Source: Lepidonotus clava
Taxonomy: Eukaryota > Annelida > Polychaeta > Phyllodocida > Polynoidae
DNA length: 64,000 nucleotides
Assembly: GCA_936440205.1 (NCBI GenBank)
Contig: OW387146.1
Location: 23,002,458-23,066,457 of the forward strand
Direction of reading: 5' to 3'
The position numbers were made by a program, and so were the translations under genes. The notes under the pieces were generated by a model. The model was not told the DNA's origin, did not search any database, and was given only the letters and a program-made list of their open reading frames with translations. How positions within the stretch are numbered: position 1 is the stretch's first letter; the number at the start of each line of letters is the position of its first letter. Below, in pieces: positions 11,700-24,261 of the stretch.

Positions 11700-12506
11700 C
11701 TACCCACCAATGGATGTCATGTGAAAGAACCTTCTGATAACATAACACAACATGAAGTAATAGTGCATAGCCAACGACCCATTTTTATTTTAATTGGATC
11801 ATTGCCCTGGGCCAAGTACAAATTAGGTTGAAGTGTATACCAAACTCAACGACTGGATATAGGATGACTTGTATCATCATGTGGTCATGATCACCATGCG
11901 GTGAGGCTAACTTGAAGGGTTCATAGCATAATATTCATCAATTCACAACAAATTGCCAAATTTGTGGGGGGGGCGGTTCACTATAAAATTAGAAACAAAG
12001 TTTAGATCGGGAAAAAAAATTACCATCATTCATATAAGAATAACCATATGAACACCATCGTTCATATGAGAGTTCTAATAATATTATTCTTAGCCTTTAT
12101 TCTTATGCTCACATCGTGTCACTTCCAGTAAACATGAAACTAAACCCTAGTTCTTGCCCAATAATCCTCAGTTAAATTATATTTAAACTAGATATATTTC
12201 AGTTTCTCACTTCATATATATACATATCAATTCTAACTTTTATTAATTCAGTTTCATATTGGTTAGAATTTGATGGTGATTTCAGACTGGCATCCCTGGT
12301 GAATACTCTAATCTGATGTGGGGGAATCATATATACCTTTATGAATATGCCCTAGAAAATTGAAACAAACACCTGGAATAAGTAAGACACACTTTGGTAT
12401 ACACTTCAACCTAGTTTCTACTTGGCCCAGAGTAAAGATCCAATTTTTTTTAAAACGGGTCATTGGCTATGCACTATTACTTCATGTGACATCTGTTGGT
12501 GGGTAG
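11700..12506. mobile_element. foldback transposon, copy A
   Basis: The ends are long inverted repeats. Sequence from CTACCCACCAATGGATGTCA at the left is complementary to the right end finishing at GGTGGGTAG, covering about 170 bases at the left with some losses at the right. The equivalent element in copy B is 21580-22281. Its presence in both copies dates insertion before the duplication. The interiors differ strongly between copies. Confidence 0.75.
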
Positions 12507-13743
12507 TAATATCTCAAAGGCCTATATGTCATCCCTCAAGACCCTGAAATATCTTGCGGCCCCCCAGTCCCGTTCACCCTTTTTTCCTGATTCCAACCTA
12601 ACAACAAGCTAGGAGTTTACAGCATGTACATGGAGGTAGCTGTAATGATGGTTTAATAGAGAAAGGACTGGATATTTTGTCTCTAGTCAACAATGAAGAG
12701 ATTAGTAGGATATAAACTGAACAACCTGATAACAACTTGACATGCTAGTTACGATTAAAATGGAAATGAGTGATAAGCATATAAAAGTGATTTACATGCC
12801 ACCAAAGATCAATAATGAAAGGGTCATTAGGATTGGAACCATCACTGGTTGAACAATAATTGTCATTAAAACATGTCAATGTATGGTATAATTTCACAAG
12901 GGTTGCTTGTTTAAAATATTCAAACCCAAACAATTCATTTGTGATTGAGATAAATTGTATTCACACTCCCTTTGCAAAAATATTTTACTTAAAAATTGTG
13001 TTATTGCATTGACAGAATGTGATAAACCTTGCACATTTGGGACTTATACGCACACAATTTGATTTCTAGAATCAATGATAACATAAATAATTACCACAAA
13101 CAGTAAAATAAGAAATTTGGCTTTAAATGAAATTTTGTGTATTGTCATATATAAGGTGCAATTGCTGCCATGGTAACCAGAATGTTGATGGAACATTAAA
13201 ATAAAGGAATTGGTTGCGCGGAAACTACATCCCATCAAAACAAAATATGACTGAAGATAATTAATTCTAAAAAAAAGGATTTTCAAGGTACATTGTGACA
13301 CAAACAGCTTAGCACTCTCTTGATCTGAACTGAAATGACAACATCTTATTATTTTTTATTATTAAGATTCTACTTTATATAAAACGCTTTGTAACTTCCA
13401 CAATACAATTTGTAAGGTATCTTTGATGGATTTCAGTGACTGACCCTGTCATGTTTAGAGACCTGTTACTCAATTCTACATCGAATACTACAGAGATTCA
13501 TTCATTGTTATAAAGCTTGGAATTTCTTTCATACTAATCACCTATGTCAATGAGCCCCACAGTTGCATAACAGGTCCCATGTGTGCAGATTATTAGAGCA
13601 TACAGCGATGAAAGGACAAATTGAGAGTTTCCAAGATGATTGACAGATTTGTGTTTTCTAATGTTCAACTCGGCAAAAACCACACTAATGAAAAGATTCC
13701 AAATGGTGCCCCACCCCCTTTTAAAAATCCTGCATGTGCCACT

Positions 13744-13839
13744 GATTTGTGTTTGTGTGTTTGTGTGTTTGTGTGTTTGTGTGTTTGTGTGTTTACTGTC
13801 AGTGAGTCAGTGAGTCAGTGAGTCAGTGTTTGAGTGTTT

Positions 13840-13898
<59 letters not shown>

Positions 13899-13990
13899 AG
13901 AGAGTGTGTGAGTGAGAGGGTGTGAGTGTGAGTGTGTGCGTGTGAGTGTGTGTGTGAGTGGTTGAGTGGATGTGGATGTGAGTGAGTGTG
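13744..13990. repeat. compound microsatellite
   Basis: Successive runs of GTGTTT-type, GTGAGTCA-type and (GT)n repeats. Apparent reading frames here are low-complexity artefacts. Confidence 0.95.
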
Positions 13991-14100
13991 ATGGCCCTAG
14001 GCCCCTAAATTCGACCCGGTGATACAATAGGGCTATTTCTTAAATTTGACAGGTTGACATGGATGTTTCTTAAATTCGACATGCGACATCAGGACCCCCC
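13987..14100. repeat. TTAAATTCGACATG repeat block, copy A
   Basis: Short units of the form TTTCTTAAATTCGACATG are repeated between CCTAGGCCCC and a C-run. The same block occurs in copy B (about 23585-23720) and elsewhere (near 32920, 33370, 33835, 44640-44870 and 54920-55175). Confidence 0.7.
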
Positions 14101-14158
14101 CCCCCTCCCATTAAGGGCCCCAGTGTGTGCTGTGTGCCATGTGTGCCATGTATGTGTG

Positions 14159-14164
14159 TGCGCG

Positions 14165-14233
<69 letters not shown>
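14159..14233. repeat. (GT)n microsatellite
   Basis: Long nearly pure GT run after CGCGCT. The copy B equivalent near 23757-23925 is interrupted by CTCT and CATG variants. Confidence 0.95.
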
Positions 14234-14234
<1 letters not shown>

Positions 14235-14324
14235 CTGTAGCTGGCACAATGGTGCGACCTGGAGATTTACAGGAGACACAGGTGGGTGTCGTTACACTAG
14301 ATGGCACAATTGACTACAGAAGTG

Positions 14325-14740
14325 CAGGTCTCACATAACTAATTGTTTTCCTGTATAGTTCAATAGAGTGGATCCTGAGAACAAAAATATTCAGATAATT
14401 TCACCACATGCACAAAATATCGAAATTTCAGGGTAGGTTGACCCTGAAATTTTTGAGCAAGCACCCCAGATGTTTACATACCCTCATTTTGGCACTTTTG
14501 CAGCAACCAAATTCATGGAGCACAGAGCCTATTTCAAAAACCTACTGACATTTTCTAGAGTCACTGCATCATTGATGCTTTTTAATAAGAAATGATCAGG
14601 GGTGCCCTGTGATTTTCATTCAATTCTGTCAGTTTTCTTTATCTTATTATCAGCCACTAAACAGCAGTCATTCCCTTCACCTCGGGACAGAAAGGTATAT
14701 GACACTACAGATGGCGCCACAATTAGTTACGTGAGACCTG
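14325..14740. mobile_element. inverted-repeat insertion, copy A only
   Basis: CAGGTCTCACATAACTAATT at the left is complementary, with one mismatch, to the right end AATTAGTTACGTGAGACCTG. Copy B reads straight across (CAGAAGTGCAAGGGACC near 23968-23986), so copy A gained about 416 bases. No coding content was seen, and the target duplication is unclear. Confidence 0.6.
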
Positions 14741-14953
14741 AAAGGGACTATGTCAGGGAAACCAGGGGGAAACCTGAGAAGTTTTGGATTAACCATTATG
14801 CTTATAGTTAAACTTTTAAAATGGCCTGGCTCTATCGCTTGCTATTCCAAAAATACATTAATAATGATCAGTCTGTGGTCACAGTTGGTTGGTTGGGTTC
14901 TAACCTGCCATCAGGGAAATGATTACATCAGGCCAAAGAGAAGCTTTCAATTC

Positions 14954-14956
<3 letters not shown>

Positions 14957-14998
<42 letters not shown>

Positions 14999-15084
14999 CA
15001 TACATACATACATACATACATCCATCCATCCATCCATCCATCCAACCATCCATCCATCCATACATACATACATACATACATACA
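14957..15084. repeat. (AT)n followed by (CATA)n/(CATC)n
   Basis: About 40 bases of AT followed by tetranucleotide repeats. In copy B only a (CATA)n run remains (about 24217-24261). Confidence 0.95.
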
Positions 15085-15236
15085 AGGTGACTACCCCTCC
15101 AGAAACCTGGACTGACTACCTCCAAAAGGGGATATGGTTGAAGAATACTCCTTTGTTACACATACATTTAAGTGCCAATAAAAGACAATCTGTTGGTCAT
15201 TCCAGTGTTGTCGCTGGGGTGGATCCAGGGGAGGAG

Positions 15237-16297
15237 GGCAGTCGAGGTATTCCTGGTTTATCAGTTGAACCTGGATGGCGTTCCAGAGCTTTTTTAGGGA
15301 CGTTCGTATACCCATTGACCCTATACGAATGAATTAATTGTCCAAAGAATTTATATGAATTAATTTTATGGTCCAAAGAATGCATACGAATTTTCGTATC
15401 GTTTTACGAACGTCTGTAAACCCCCAAATATGATCAAATTTACAACATGGTCAAGTCGTCATCGTAAACCAAAAATATGGTATAAAGCATGTTTGGCCAA
15501 GGTCTGAAATTGCCATGGGGTAAATATATCCCACTAAATACTACACTACTGCGATAACTCCAATGTCATAGGACCCTCATATTCGTAAATTCATATTTGT
15601 AAACCTTCAACCAGCTCTAATAATGTATTATAATGATATGCATGACATGTTATGACATGTTATGACATGTTATGAAATGTTTTGACATGTTATTTACGAC
15701 AGGTCCTAAATATTTATGAATAATGTCTCAATTCTTTACCATACAAATTTGTGAAGTCTTTGGACACACTTTGATGGGACAGACGTAAAATTTTATTTGT
15801 ATATAGTTGCAGTGATTGAATATAAAATGAAATTGTATTGCATTGTTTTGAGCAAGTCATGGATAAGACTTATGAGCATTTATGAGCACTTCCTAATCAA
15901 GCACTGAAGCTTAAACTTTTTGTAGGTACAGGCAATGGACAGAATTTTGAAAACCTGTCCATAGAAATAATTTTGGAAAAAACAATGAAATATATGTAAC
16001 AAGTATAAATAACATTTTTTGTCGTAGGAATTAAAATGAATCAGTAGCAATTATTAACCAATGTTAATCAAATTTTTCAAACAGAAATTCTCATTCTAAT
16101 TTCTTTTGACCTTTTCAAGGTTGGCTTAAAAAAATAATTTTGTTTGTGCTCTCTTTGTCTTTTAGATATTGAAACAGTTCAAACTGAATTCAAAGAGCTC
16201 TCAGGCAGCAGTTAGCACAACAGCAAGACCAAATTCAACAACAATGACAGATTAGATAGTCGTGGTTGAGTGCCTTGAAGATTTATTTCGGGTTGGT
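15237..16297. other. spacer between the duplicated segments
   Basis: AT-rich, with no gene recognised. About 15643-15692 is a short tandem repeat with an 11-base period built on GACATGTTAT. Confidence 0.5.
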
Positions 16298-16827
16298 AGA
16301 AGTATTATCCTTAATAGTTGTCCGGAGAGATCACGGGTCCAAGTATTCATAGTTTATTTGGCCGGATTTATCTAGTGTTACTTTTAAATTCTACTTTTCT
16401 TGTGGCTCTTTGGGTTTGTACAGGCAGCATGTTCCAGGGTCAAACTCCTCTGTAGAATGGGCTATCTAGGACCTTGGTTATCTAAGTAGGGGTCACAACA
16501 ATTTTTTTGTTTATTCTCGTTTTACTCTGAAGGACACATTCTGGTCTATATAGATCAATATTTTTTCCCAGCAATTCCTGTCAATATACATCACTGAAAG
16601 GGTGTGTTCCTTGCATCTTTCTACCAGATTTTTATAATCATATAATATTATTTGCAATAATCTTCAATATGAACAGTTTTTATGCCTTCCTCTATCTATG
16701 ATAAACAATGACATTTTTTGTATACCTTCAATTCAATTTATTTCCCTACCCCCATTAACCCTGTAACCATATTTTTACAGTATCATACAATGTCTTTGAT
16801 GACTTTTATCAGAATTTACCACATATA

Positions 16828-18190
16828 CCACCTATATAAGTGAATGTTTTAAAAAAGAGTGGTATTCTGTCTTTCAACTTATATGTTCCATACCAGGTTT
16901 TAACGTTCTGTGTGACTAAATGAAGGATATCAGGACCACAATATTTTAGCATCCATATAAATGGTTTTATACAATTTATGTGGAAGACGTGGCGAAAGTG
17001 TGTTCAGTTCAGGTACTGCTTTATGGGGAAAAAAAGAAAAAAAAGAAGGTTTTATACAATTCAGATTATCCATATTTTGTTATCACTATAGCATATTAAT
17101 TAACTCTTTATAAAAAAAAGATCCAATGTCAAATATTACAGAAATCTATTGCAATATTTCCAGATACCACCCAGGTAATAGAGACATGTGTTGTGCAGGC
17201 TAGGATCACATAATCCAAGAAGCAAAATACATGCTTTAGACTAAAGTACAACTTGGGATTCTGCGGACCTCATCTCTAGTGTTCCCAACGGATATCTGAC
17301 AACATGGTCTTTGACCCATGCTTTCACCTATAAATCTCATGTTTATTTTGTTCTCTAGTATACATAAATGGTGAGGGATCAAACCCTGGACCCCTCACAT
17401 ACAATGCCAGTGCTCTTCAAGTGAGCCATTACAGAACTTGCATGAAAGGACAGGTATTATTACATTATTTTCAAACCATATAGATAATTGCTATTTTGGG
17501 GAAACCTCCAAATCATCTATCCTAAGAATAAGTGTCCAAAGAGTTTACACAGTGAAATTCTGGTGTAAAGAAATGTAATTCCAAAAGTTATCATTGTGAT
17601 TTTTCAAATGAAAACCCAGGGAAAATCAGTATAGAATGCATGTTTTACTCAAAAACTAATGGTTTTCCTATGTCATACTCCACGTTTGACACACCAGTAT
17701 GATATGATGATAACAATGTTAAAACTGGTGGGATATACATGGTTTGCACAGAGATTGCTACAACATCAGAATGTAACTGGAAACACATCAAAATAAAAGA
17801 TATTCATACAGATAAGATACTTTAGATTTAGATTTGCCCCATCATAAATATAAGGATATCAGTTACATAGATAATATGGTATCTATGAAATTGACAAAGG
17901 TTTAATACTTTGTGAAAACCCATGGCAAACCTACTTTAATTCTGACTTTAGACAGAGATTACCACAACCTCAGTTTTACACAAATATAACAGTTGGTAAA
18001 CTGAAAAGTGTCCTGTTTGCTAGGCATTGCATTACAACAGTCTGATCATCTATATTCTGTAATAATTATTCTAATTGCCACTTCCTTACTTGTGACAAAA
18101 GAAGAGAAGAACATGTTGGGACAAAAATAATTATTACTGGAAATCATTATTTGGAGAAATTAATTGATTTAAATTTCAGCAGTTCCAAGA
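16828..18190. mobile_element. 1.36-kb insertion carrying an inverted dispersed repeat, copy B only
   Basis: Copy A reads directly from ACCACATATA into GATTGGTTATGT near 6821-6834. In B these are separated by about 1.36 kb. The left 950 bases are the reverse complement of 1-1115 of this window, and the rest probably matches sequence left of the window. It contains the tRNA-like box A/B segment. No obvious target duplication is seen. It lies about 33 bases past the stop codon of the copy B carrier. Confidence 0.75.
17372..17440 (-). other. tRNA-like segment with box A/B, second copy
   Basis: Reverse-complement counterpart of 459-522, with slightly altered boxes (box B reads GGGTTTGATCC on the minus strand). 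Conservation of the anticodon-arm region between copies fits a shared repeat origin. Confidence 0.5.
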
Positions 18191-18223
18191 TTGGTTATGT
18201 ATGTTAATAGAGTGCAACAATGT

Positions 18224-19273
18224 TCAATCCTCAAAATCCATCATGGAAGGTCTAGCAGAAGAAATTGCACTCACAATAGATGAGAAAATAAGAAAAAAAC
18301 ATCCAAGCACTTCAAGAAAGTTCATCCTGCCACTGAGATGTTGATAAAAGATAGTGTATTGGAAAATCAAACTTACAATTGGTTGAAAGCTTTCGGTCAC
18401 AGATGCAAGGATTGGGGAAATCATTTGATAACCAGCATTTTCCAAAAGTTCAGTCAAAGCAACAAATATTGCATGACAACCAATCAAAGAAACATCAAAA
18501 GTATCATCAATTGAGACTGGTTGCTCAATATAGAACATTAATGTCAAAGAGACAGGAAAACCTATTAAAGCTGTTGCAAAACATATCAGAGATGGATTAC
18601 AAAATCTAAGATATGTTCCAATTGTAATCATGTGCAAACTGCTAAACAATGCAGCAAAAAACATTGTCATGTACCCTATAATAATGATCCAGCCAAGGTC
18701 TATTGGATGGAACTCATTCATTGTCGTATGAGATAAGTTGCTTGCTATTAAACTATGCCAGACAAGCTCTCTTGTTGTTTGTTTTATGTAGCTCACATTG
18801 TGTAGAAACGATGGCATAAATCCCTTTGAAATTGAGTCCCATGGTTGGATTTGAAGTGTCAGACCAGCTATACTTCCCACTATGGAAACAGTTAAAAATA
18901 AATTTACATGTTCACCAAAATACAATTTCATGACAAGTGCAATTATGACTATTCTTGCTGCAAAGAACACACCAGTTGCATTAGAGAGTGGTAGAAAAGA
19001 AATGGCTGCAAAAAACAAAACATCTGAGATCATACGAAATATGGAACATATGACCACAAAAAAATACTTCTCTTGGGGAATATGGATGTTAATTTTTCTC
19101 AAGTACATAAATGACCCGGAGATAATGACCATTATTATGCTTCTGATTGCATCAAGTTGGAAGTCAGGAACTGCCCTCTGGAGGCCCTGAGCAAAAGCTC
19201 CTGCAACTTCCCATGATATCAAACTCAATAAGATTGAACCATATCCTAGTCGAAAATTCCTGGAGCATTGCAT
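18224..19273 (-). CDS. DMT/EamA membrane carrier, SLC35G-like, copy B
   Basis: 349 residues, colinear with the copy A protein. I count 30 differences (about 91% identity), spread along the chain and mostly conservative within helices (for example M46I, L49V, V51I, M108I). Less conservative changes are L8R, D272A and R317M. The open frame and equal length argue for purifying selection on both paralogues. The same GTTTCAG acceptor directly precedes the ATG. Unlike copy A, a repeat has inserted between the stop codon and the ancestral AATAAA (minus strand, 16737-16742), now about 1.48 kb away, so the 3' end must be longer or use a new signal. Confidence 0.85.
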   Translation of the reverse strand: MQCSRNFRLGYGSILLSLISWEVAGAFAQGLQRAVPDFQLDAIRSIIMVIISGSFMYLRKINIHIPQEKYFFVVICSIFRMISDVLFFAAISFLPLSNATGVFFAARIVIIALVMKLYFGEHVNLFLTVSIVGSIAGLTLQIQPWDSISKGFMPSFLHNVSYIKQTTRELVWHSLIASNLSHTTMNEFHPIDLGWIIIIGYMTMFFAALFSSLHMITIGTYLRFCNPSLICFATALIGFPVSLTLMFYIEQPVSIDDTFDVSLIGCHAIFVALTELLENAGYQMISPILASVTESFQPIVSLIFQYTIFYQHLSGRMNFLEVLGCFFLIFSSIVSAISSARPSMMDFED

Positions 19274-21056
19274 TCTGAAACATGAGGGATAAGCATATTT
19301 ATTTCATTAATACATAAATATGAATTTAGACAAATAGACTTGTATATCTAAATATGTATGTGTGTGCATTAATTAGCAAGGCAGCAAATGTATGTGTGAC
19401 CAAATGAAATATGAAAGGTATGTAATTATGAGTGTTCACAACTTTAAGTGAATCAGAAGTTGTCCTAGCTGGCCACCAAACTGCCTATCATGTTCATTAC
19501 ATGTACCAGTGGTTGCCACTGGTGACACCTGACTTAACACATCATCGGTCACAGTCCTGCTGGTAATGGTGGCACATCTGTATACACCAGTTAGGTTGAT
19601 TTGCACAAATATTTGGCCACACATACCCTATTCCATTATCACAAAATTAATTAAGTCAAATGCAGAAGCTTGGTAGACATACCTCTTAAAGATTCTTTTA
19701 AAGCATACAAATTCCATGGTTCCTGATTCCACAGTTCATACCAGCATTCACTCTGCTTCTGTTCATAGTGATCCAAGAGGGAAATGTAAAGACTGCTTCC
19801 TTAGCTCCAGCCTCTGCTGCCTGTCAGATCCCAATTGAAATAATTGTTAAGGAAAAAGTATCAAAGCTCCAAAAATAAGGTCCCAACAAACTCCTTACTC
19901 CCATATGGCCCTTATTCTCCCAGAGACTACAGTTGCATCCTTGCGAGTCTAAGAAAAGGAACAAATTGCTTTGAATATTGGTTTTACAAGATGACTACAC
20001 GACTTTCATTTTTGTACTCCTCTGGCCAAAAAGGTTTTGAATTAGATTCCAGCAATGCCATTTTGTAAGAAAGCCATTTTCAATGTGGATGTTGCCATCT
20101 TATGAATATTACCCTAGCTATTTCTATCCATTAGATATAAAGGTTAAGATGGTACTAAGGTAACTAATGTTTTGAAAGTCAGTCATCTTTGATTCTTATG
20201 TCTGAAAATAGCAGCTTTCCACCACTGGATAAACCAGTATGAGGATAAAGTTTCATTCTAACAGAGTTAAATTCATGTCAGTGATTTATTCACTAAGGAT
20301 TCAATGAAAGGTATGGATCATTATGTCATTTAAGCCAGCCACTTTAAGCCCCATACCAAGTAACCAAAAGACGGAAGGACCGACAGCTGTTGGCCGTCGG
20401 CTGTCAGCGTAAAATTATTAAAAATGTTTAATATGGATCGACGCATCATGCTATAATGTAGATTAAGCAGAACTTGTCACGATTGATTTCAACTGCTAAT
20501 GGTGTTTGATAATATTGGTTGGCCATCTTGAATTTAGATTCCTTTGTTGATTCTAAAAGCAAGTAATTAATTCCCTGACCTTACATCCACATTCCACTGA
20601 CAAAGTCTTTCTAGGTATTTCAGACACTGAGATTTCAGATTATTACACTGCCATTTTTTTCACTGGTTTCCAGGTGACTCCCCTTCCAAAGTCAATAAAA
20701 CGGTATGAGGAGCCATCATACCAAATTGAATTGGAAGGCAATATCACTGAGGTATGATGCTAATATATTCAAGTTTTTAGACATTTTGTGATGTTCACTG
20801 GGCAGAACAATTTATCTATTGTTGAAACAATTTCCTCTTGTACGGATGTTTTTAGCAGCTGACAACCATGTTTTTTCTAAATCAGTAAGCCATCACTCAG
20901 TGGACTCAATCTCTACTCTTTATGATTTGCGTGGATGTTATGTATATATTCTTTAATCCAATATATGTAGGTCAAAGCTTACAATAGTAACTTGACTAGC
21001 CAGTTTTTCGGATGACATACCTTGGGAATTAGAATATACATCCAAAAAAATATTAA

Positions 21057-21370
21057 CCCTTTAGACCCCACGGGTTGAGTTAATGAATTGCCAGATTTCC
21101 CCAGGATTTCCATGGATTTCCCTTCAGAATTCCAGAAATTCCTTCTAGTTAGTGTTCTTCAAGGATTGACCCAAGCTTGTCAATAAAAGTTATAGAAAAA
21201 TGGTTTATGGCATTTGTTAGGGAATGTAAAGAGCTTTAAAACGATACATTGTTTCCATTTCTATGTTGATTGCTAAAAAAAATATGGAAAAATTTCCGTT
21301 TTTCCAGGTGGCTTGGCCGGATTGGGGAGTACACCCTCGGGCGGCCATGGCCGGATTGGGGTCTATTGGG
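21057..21370. mobile_element. 314-bp piggyBac-like MITE, copy B only
   Basis: The element begins CCCTTTAGACCCCA and ends TGGGGTCTATTGGG, an inverted repeat with 12 of 14 positions matching. It is flanked by TTAA on both sides (21053-21056 and 21371-21374). Copy A has one TTAA at the empty site (ATATTAATGTTCTGG near 11432-11446). TTAA plus CCC ends are the hallmark of piggyBac-type elements. GGCCGGATTGGGG occurs twice in its right half. Confidence 0.9.
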
Positions 21371-21579
21371 TTAATGTTCTGAAAAAAATGAATTAGCTAC
21401 CAGGTGTTACAGATTCTGGTGGTGTGGAAGCTCTCTCAACTCAGGATACATTGGAATAAGCAATAGGGAAAAGTATGTCAATTCAGTGTAGCCGAACACT
21501 AATGTCAATACTTACCAGATTTCCCACTCCTAAAGGCTATCTTCTGCCCTTTTAATGTCTATACTTGAACTTAAGCTGA

Positions 21580-22281
21580 CTACCCACCAACGGATGTCAT
21601 ACGAAAGAACCTTCTGATAACGTCACACAACATGAAGTAATAGTGCATGGCCAACGACCCATTTTTTTTTTCAATTGGATCTTTACCCTGGGCCAAGTAG
21701 AAATTAGGTTGAAGCGTATACCAAACTCAATTACTGGATGTAGGATGACTTGTGTATCTATTAAGGTTCAACTTTTTCACTAGTAAAATGTATTACATGA
21801 ACAATATTTTGACTTCCCGTGAACTTTCTGAATCTAGCTGGATGCTGCTATAATTCTTTCCCTTATTTTCATTCCAGATTATTAATGTTATCTCTTTCAT
21901 CAGACTTTAACATAATGTAAACCCCAGACAAACTTTTTATTCAAAACTGTAAACTGATCATCTTTTATTCTACCCTCCTGGTTCTACAGATTTAATTCTG
22001 TCCAATTGGCTTTAGAGCTATCCCAATGAAGACCTTGACAGGTCGAAACAATCATGTTGATGTTGCTGCAATTTTAAAGCAATATTGGAACCTTAATAAA
22101 TACACAAGTCATCCTACATCCAGTTGTTTAGTTTGGTATAGACTTCAACCTAATTTCTCTTGGCCCAGGGTAAAGATCCAATCTTTTTTTTTTTAAAAAT
22201 GGGTCGTTACCTATGCACTATTACTTCAAGTTGTGTGACATTATCAGAAGGTTCTTTCACATGACATCCATTGGTGGGTAG
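21580..22281. mobile_element. foldback transposon, copy B
   Basis: Long terminal inverted repeats of about 200 bases, running from CTACCCACCAACGGATGTCA inward to GTGTATCTATTAAGGTTC at the left and mirrored at the right. The roughly 300-base interior is non-coding. This copy keeps more of its right arm than copy A. Confidence 0.85.
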
Positions 22282-23407
22282 TAATATCTCAAAGGCCTTA
22301 GGACATCCCTCAAGACCCTGAAATATCTCGTGGCCCCCCAGTCCTGTTCACCCCTTTTTCTGATTCCAACCAAACAACAAGCTAGGAGTTTACAGCAGGT
22401 ACCTGGAGGTAGCTGTAATGATGGTTTAATAGAGATTGGACTGGATATTTTGTCTCTAGTCAACAATGAAGAGATTGGTAGGATATAAACTGAATAACAA
22501 CTTGACGCGTTAGTTACCATTGAAATGGAATATGAGTGATAGCATATAAATAGATTTACGTGTTAACAAAGACCAATTGCAATGATGAAAGGGTCTTTAG
22601 GATTGGGAGGCCCATATATTACATTCAATCCCAAACCATGCATTTATGATAAATTCATACTCCCTTTGCAAAAATATTTTGCTTAAAAATTTTGTTATTG
22701 CATTGACAGAATGTGATCAACCGTGCACATTTGGGACTTATTAGCACACACTTCGATGTCTAGAGTCAATGATAACATAAAGAATTACCACAAACAGTAA
22801 AATAAGACATATTTGGCTTTAAATGAAAATTAATGTATTGTCATATGAAAAGTACAACTGCTGCCATGGTAACCAGAATGTTAATGGAACATTGAAATAA
22901 AGGAATTTGGTTGCATGGAATCTACATCCTATAAAAACAAAATATGACTCGAGGGATTTTCATGGTACATTGTGACACAAATAGCTTAGCACTCTCTTGA
23001 TTTGAACTGAAATGACAACATTTTATTTATTTTCTTCTAAGATTCTTCTTTATATGAAACGGTTTGTAACTTCTACAATACAATTTGTAAGGTATATTTG
23101 ATGGATTTCAGTGACTGACCCTATTATGTTTAGAGACCTGTTACTCAATTCTACACGGAATACTACAGAGATTCATTCATTGTTATAAAGCTTGGAATTT
23201 CTTTCATACTAATCACCTATGTCAATGAGCCCCACAGTTGCATAACAGGTCCCATGTGCGCAGATTATTAGAGTATAGTTACAGTGATGAAAGGACAAAT
23301 TGAGAGTTTCCAAGAGCATTGACAGATTTGTGTTTTTTAATGTAAAACTCGGCAAAAACCACATTAATGAAAAGATTCCAAATGGTGCCCCACCCCCTTT
23401 TAAAAAT

Positions 23408-23756
23408 CCTGCATGTGCCATGTGTGTTTGTGTGTTTGTGTGTTTACTGTGAGTGAGTGTGTGTGCGTGTGTGTGTGTGTTTGTGTGTGCGTGTGTGTCA
23501 GAGTGTATGTGTGAGTGAGAGGGTGTGAGTGTGTGTGAGATTGTGTATGAGTGGTTAAGTGGATGTGGATGTGAGTGAGTGTGATGGCCCTAGGACCCTA
23601 AATTTGACATGGTGATACAACAACTTTTGGGCCTAGGTACATCGGACAGGGCTATTTCTTAAATTTGACAGGGTGACATGGATGTTTCTTAAATTCGACA
23701 TGCGACATCAGGACCCCCACATCAAGAGCCCCAGTGTGTGCCGTGACCCTTGTGTG

Positions 23757-23793
<37 letters not shown>

Positions 23794-23925
23794 CTGTGTG
23801 TGTGCTCTGTGTGTGTGCTCTATGTGTGTGCTCTATGCACGCTGTGTGTGTGTGTATGTGTGTGCATGTGTGTGTATGTGTGTGTCTGTGTGTCTGTGTC
23901 CGTGTCTGTGTGTGTGTGTCATGTG
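23408..23925. repeat. GT-rich microsatellites around a TTCGACATG block
   Basis: Two GT-rich stretches (about 23408-23580 and 23757-23925) flank the repeated TTAAATTCGACATG sequence, the same layout as in copy A. Confidence 0.9.
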
Positions 23926-24216
23926 TGACTGTAGCTGGCACAAGGTTGCCGCCTGGAGATTTACAGAAGAGGTGGGTCAGAAGTGCAAGGGACCATGTCA
24001 GAGAAGCCAGGGGAAAACCCGTCCTGCCAGTTTGGCTGTGGTTGGGAGCAGTTTTGGATTAACCATTATGCCTATAGTTTTAAAATGGCCTGGCTCCATC
24101 ACTTGCTATTCCAAAAATACATTTATAATGATCAGTCCTTGGTCACAGTCGACCGGCTGGGTTATAACCTGCCATCAGAGAAATGATTACATTTTGTCGG
24201 CCGTGCGGGTGATAAA

Positions 24217-24261
24217 TGCATACATACATACATACATACATACATACATACATACATACAA
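24217..24261. repeat. (CATA)n microsatellite
   Basis: Pure tetranucleotide run. The copy A counterpart is compound. Confidence 0.95.

Larger units (their letters stand above)
5668..15236. repeat. segmental duplication, copy A
   Basis: Directly repeated at 16298-24416. Matching landmarks in the same order: ATCCTTAATAGTTGTCC (5671/16301), the carrier gene (6858/18224), the upstream non-coding block (8231-8640/19690-20060), a foldback element (11700/21580), GT-rich microsatellites, and TGGTCATTCCAGT before the end (near 15195/24377). Copy A has extra blocks relative to B at about 5890-6530, 9059-10146, about 10640-11275 and about 14325-14740. The encoded carriers are about 91% identical by hand count. 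Confidence 0.9.

Noticed and set aside
13815-14338. His/Thr-rich or Cys/Val-rich frames over GT repeats (also 23673-24373 and 46807-47214)
   Set aside because: Translations of microsatellites with no other coding signal.
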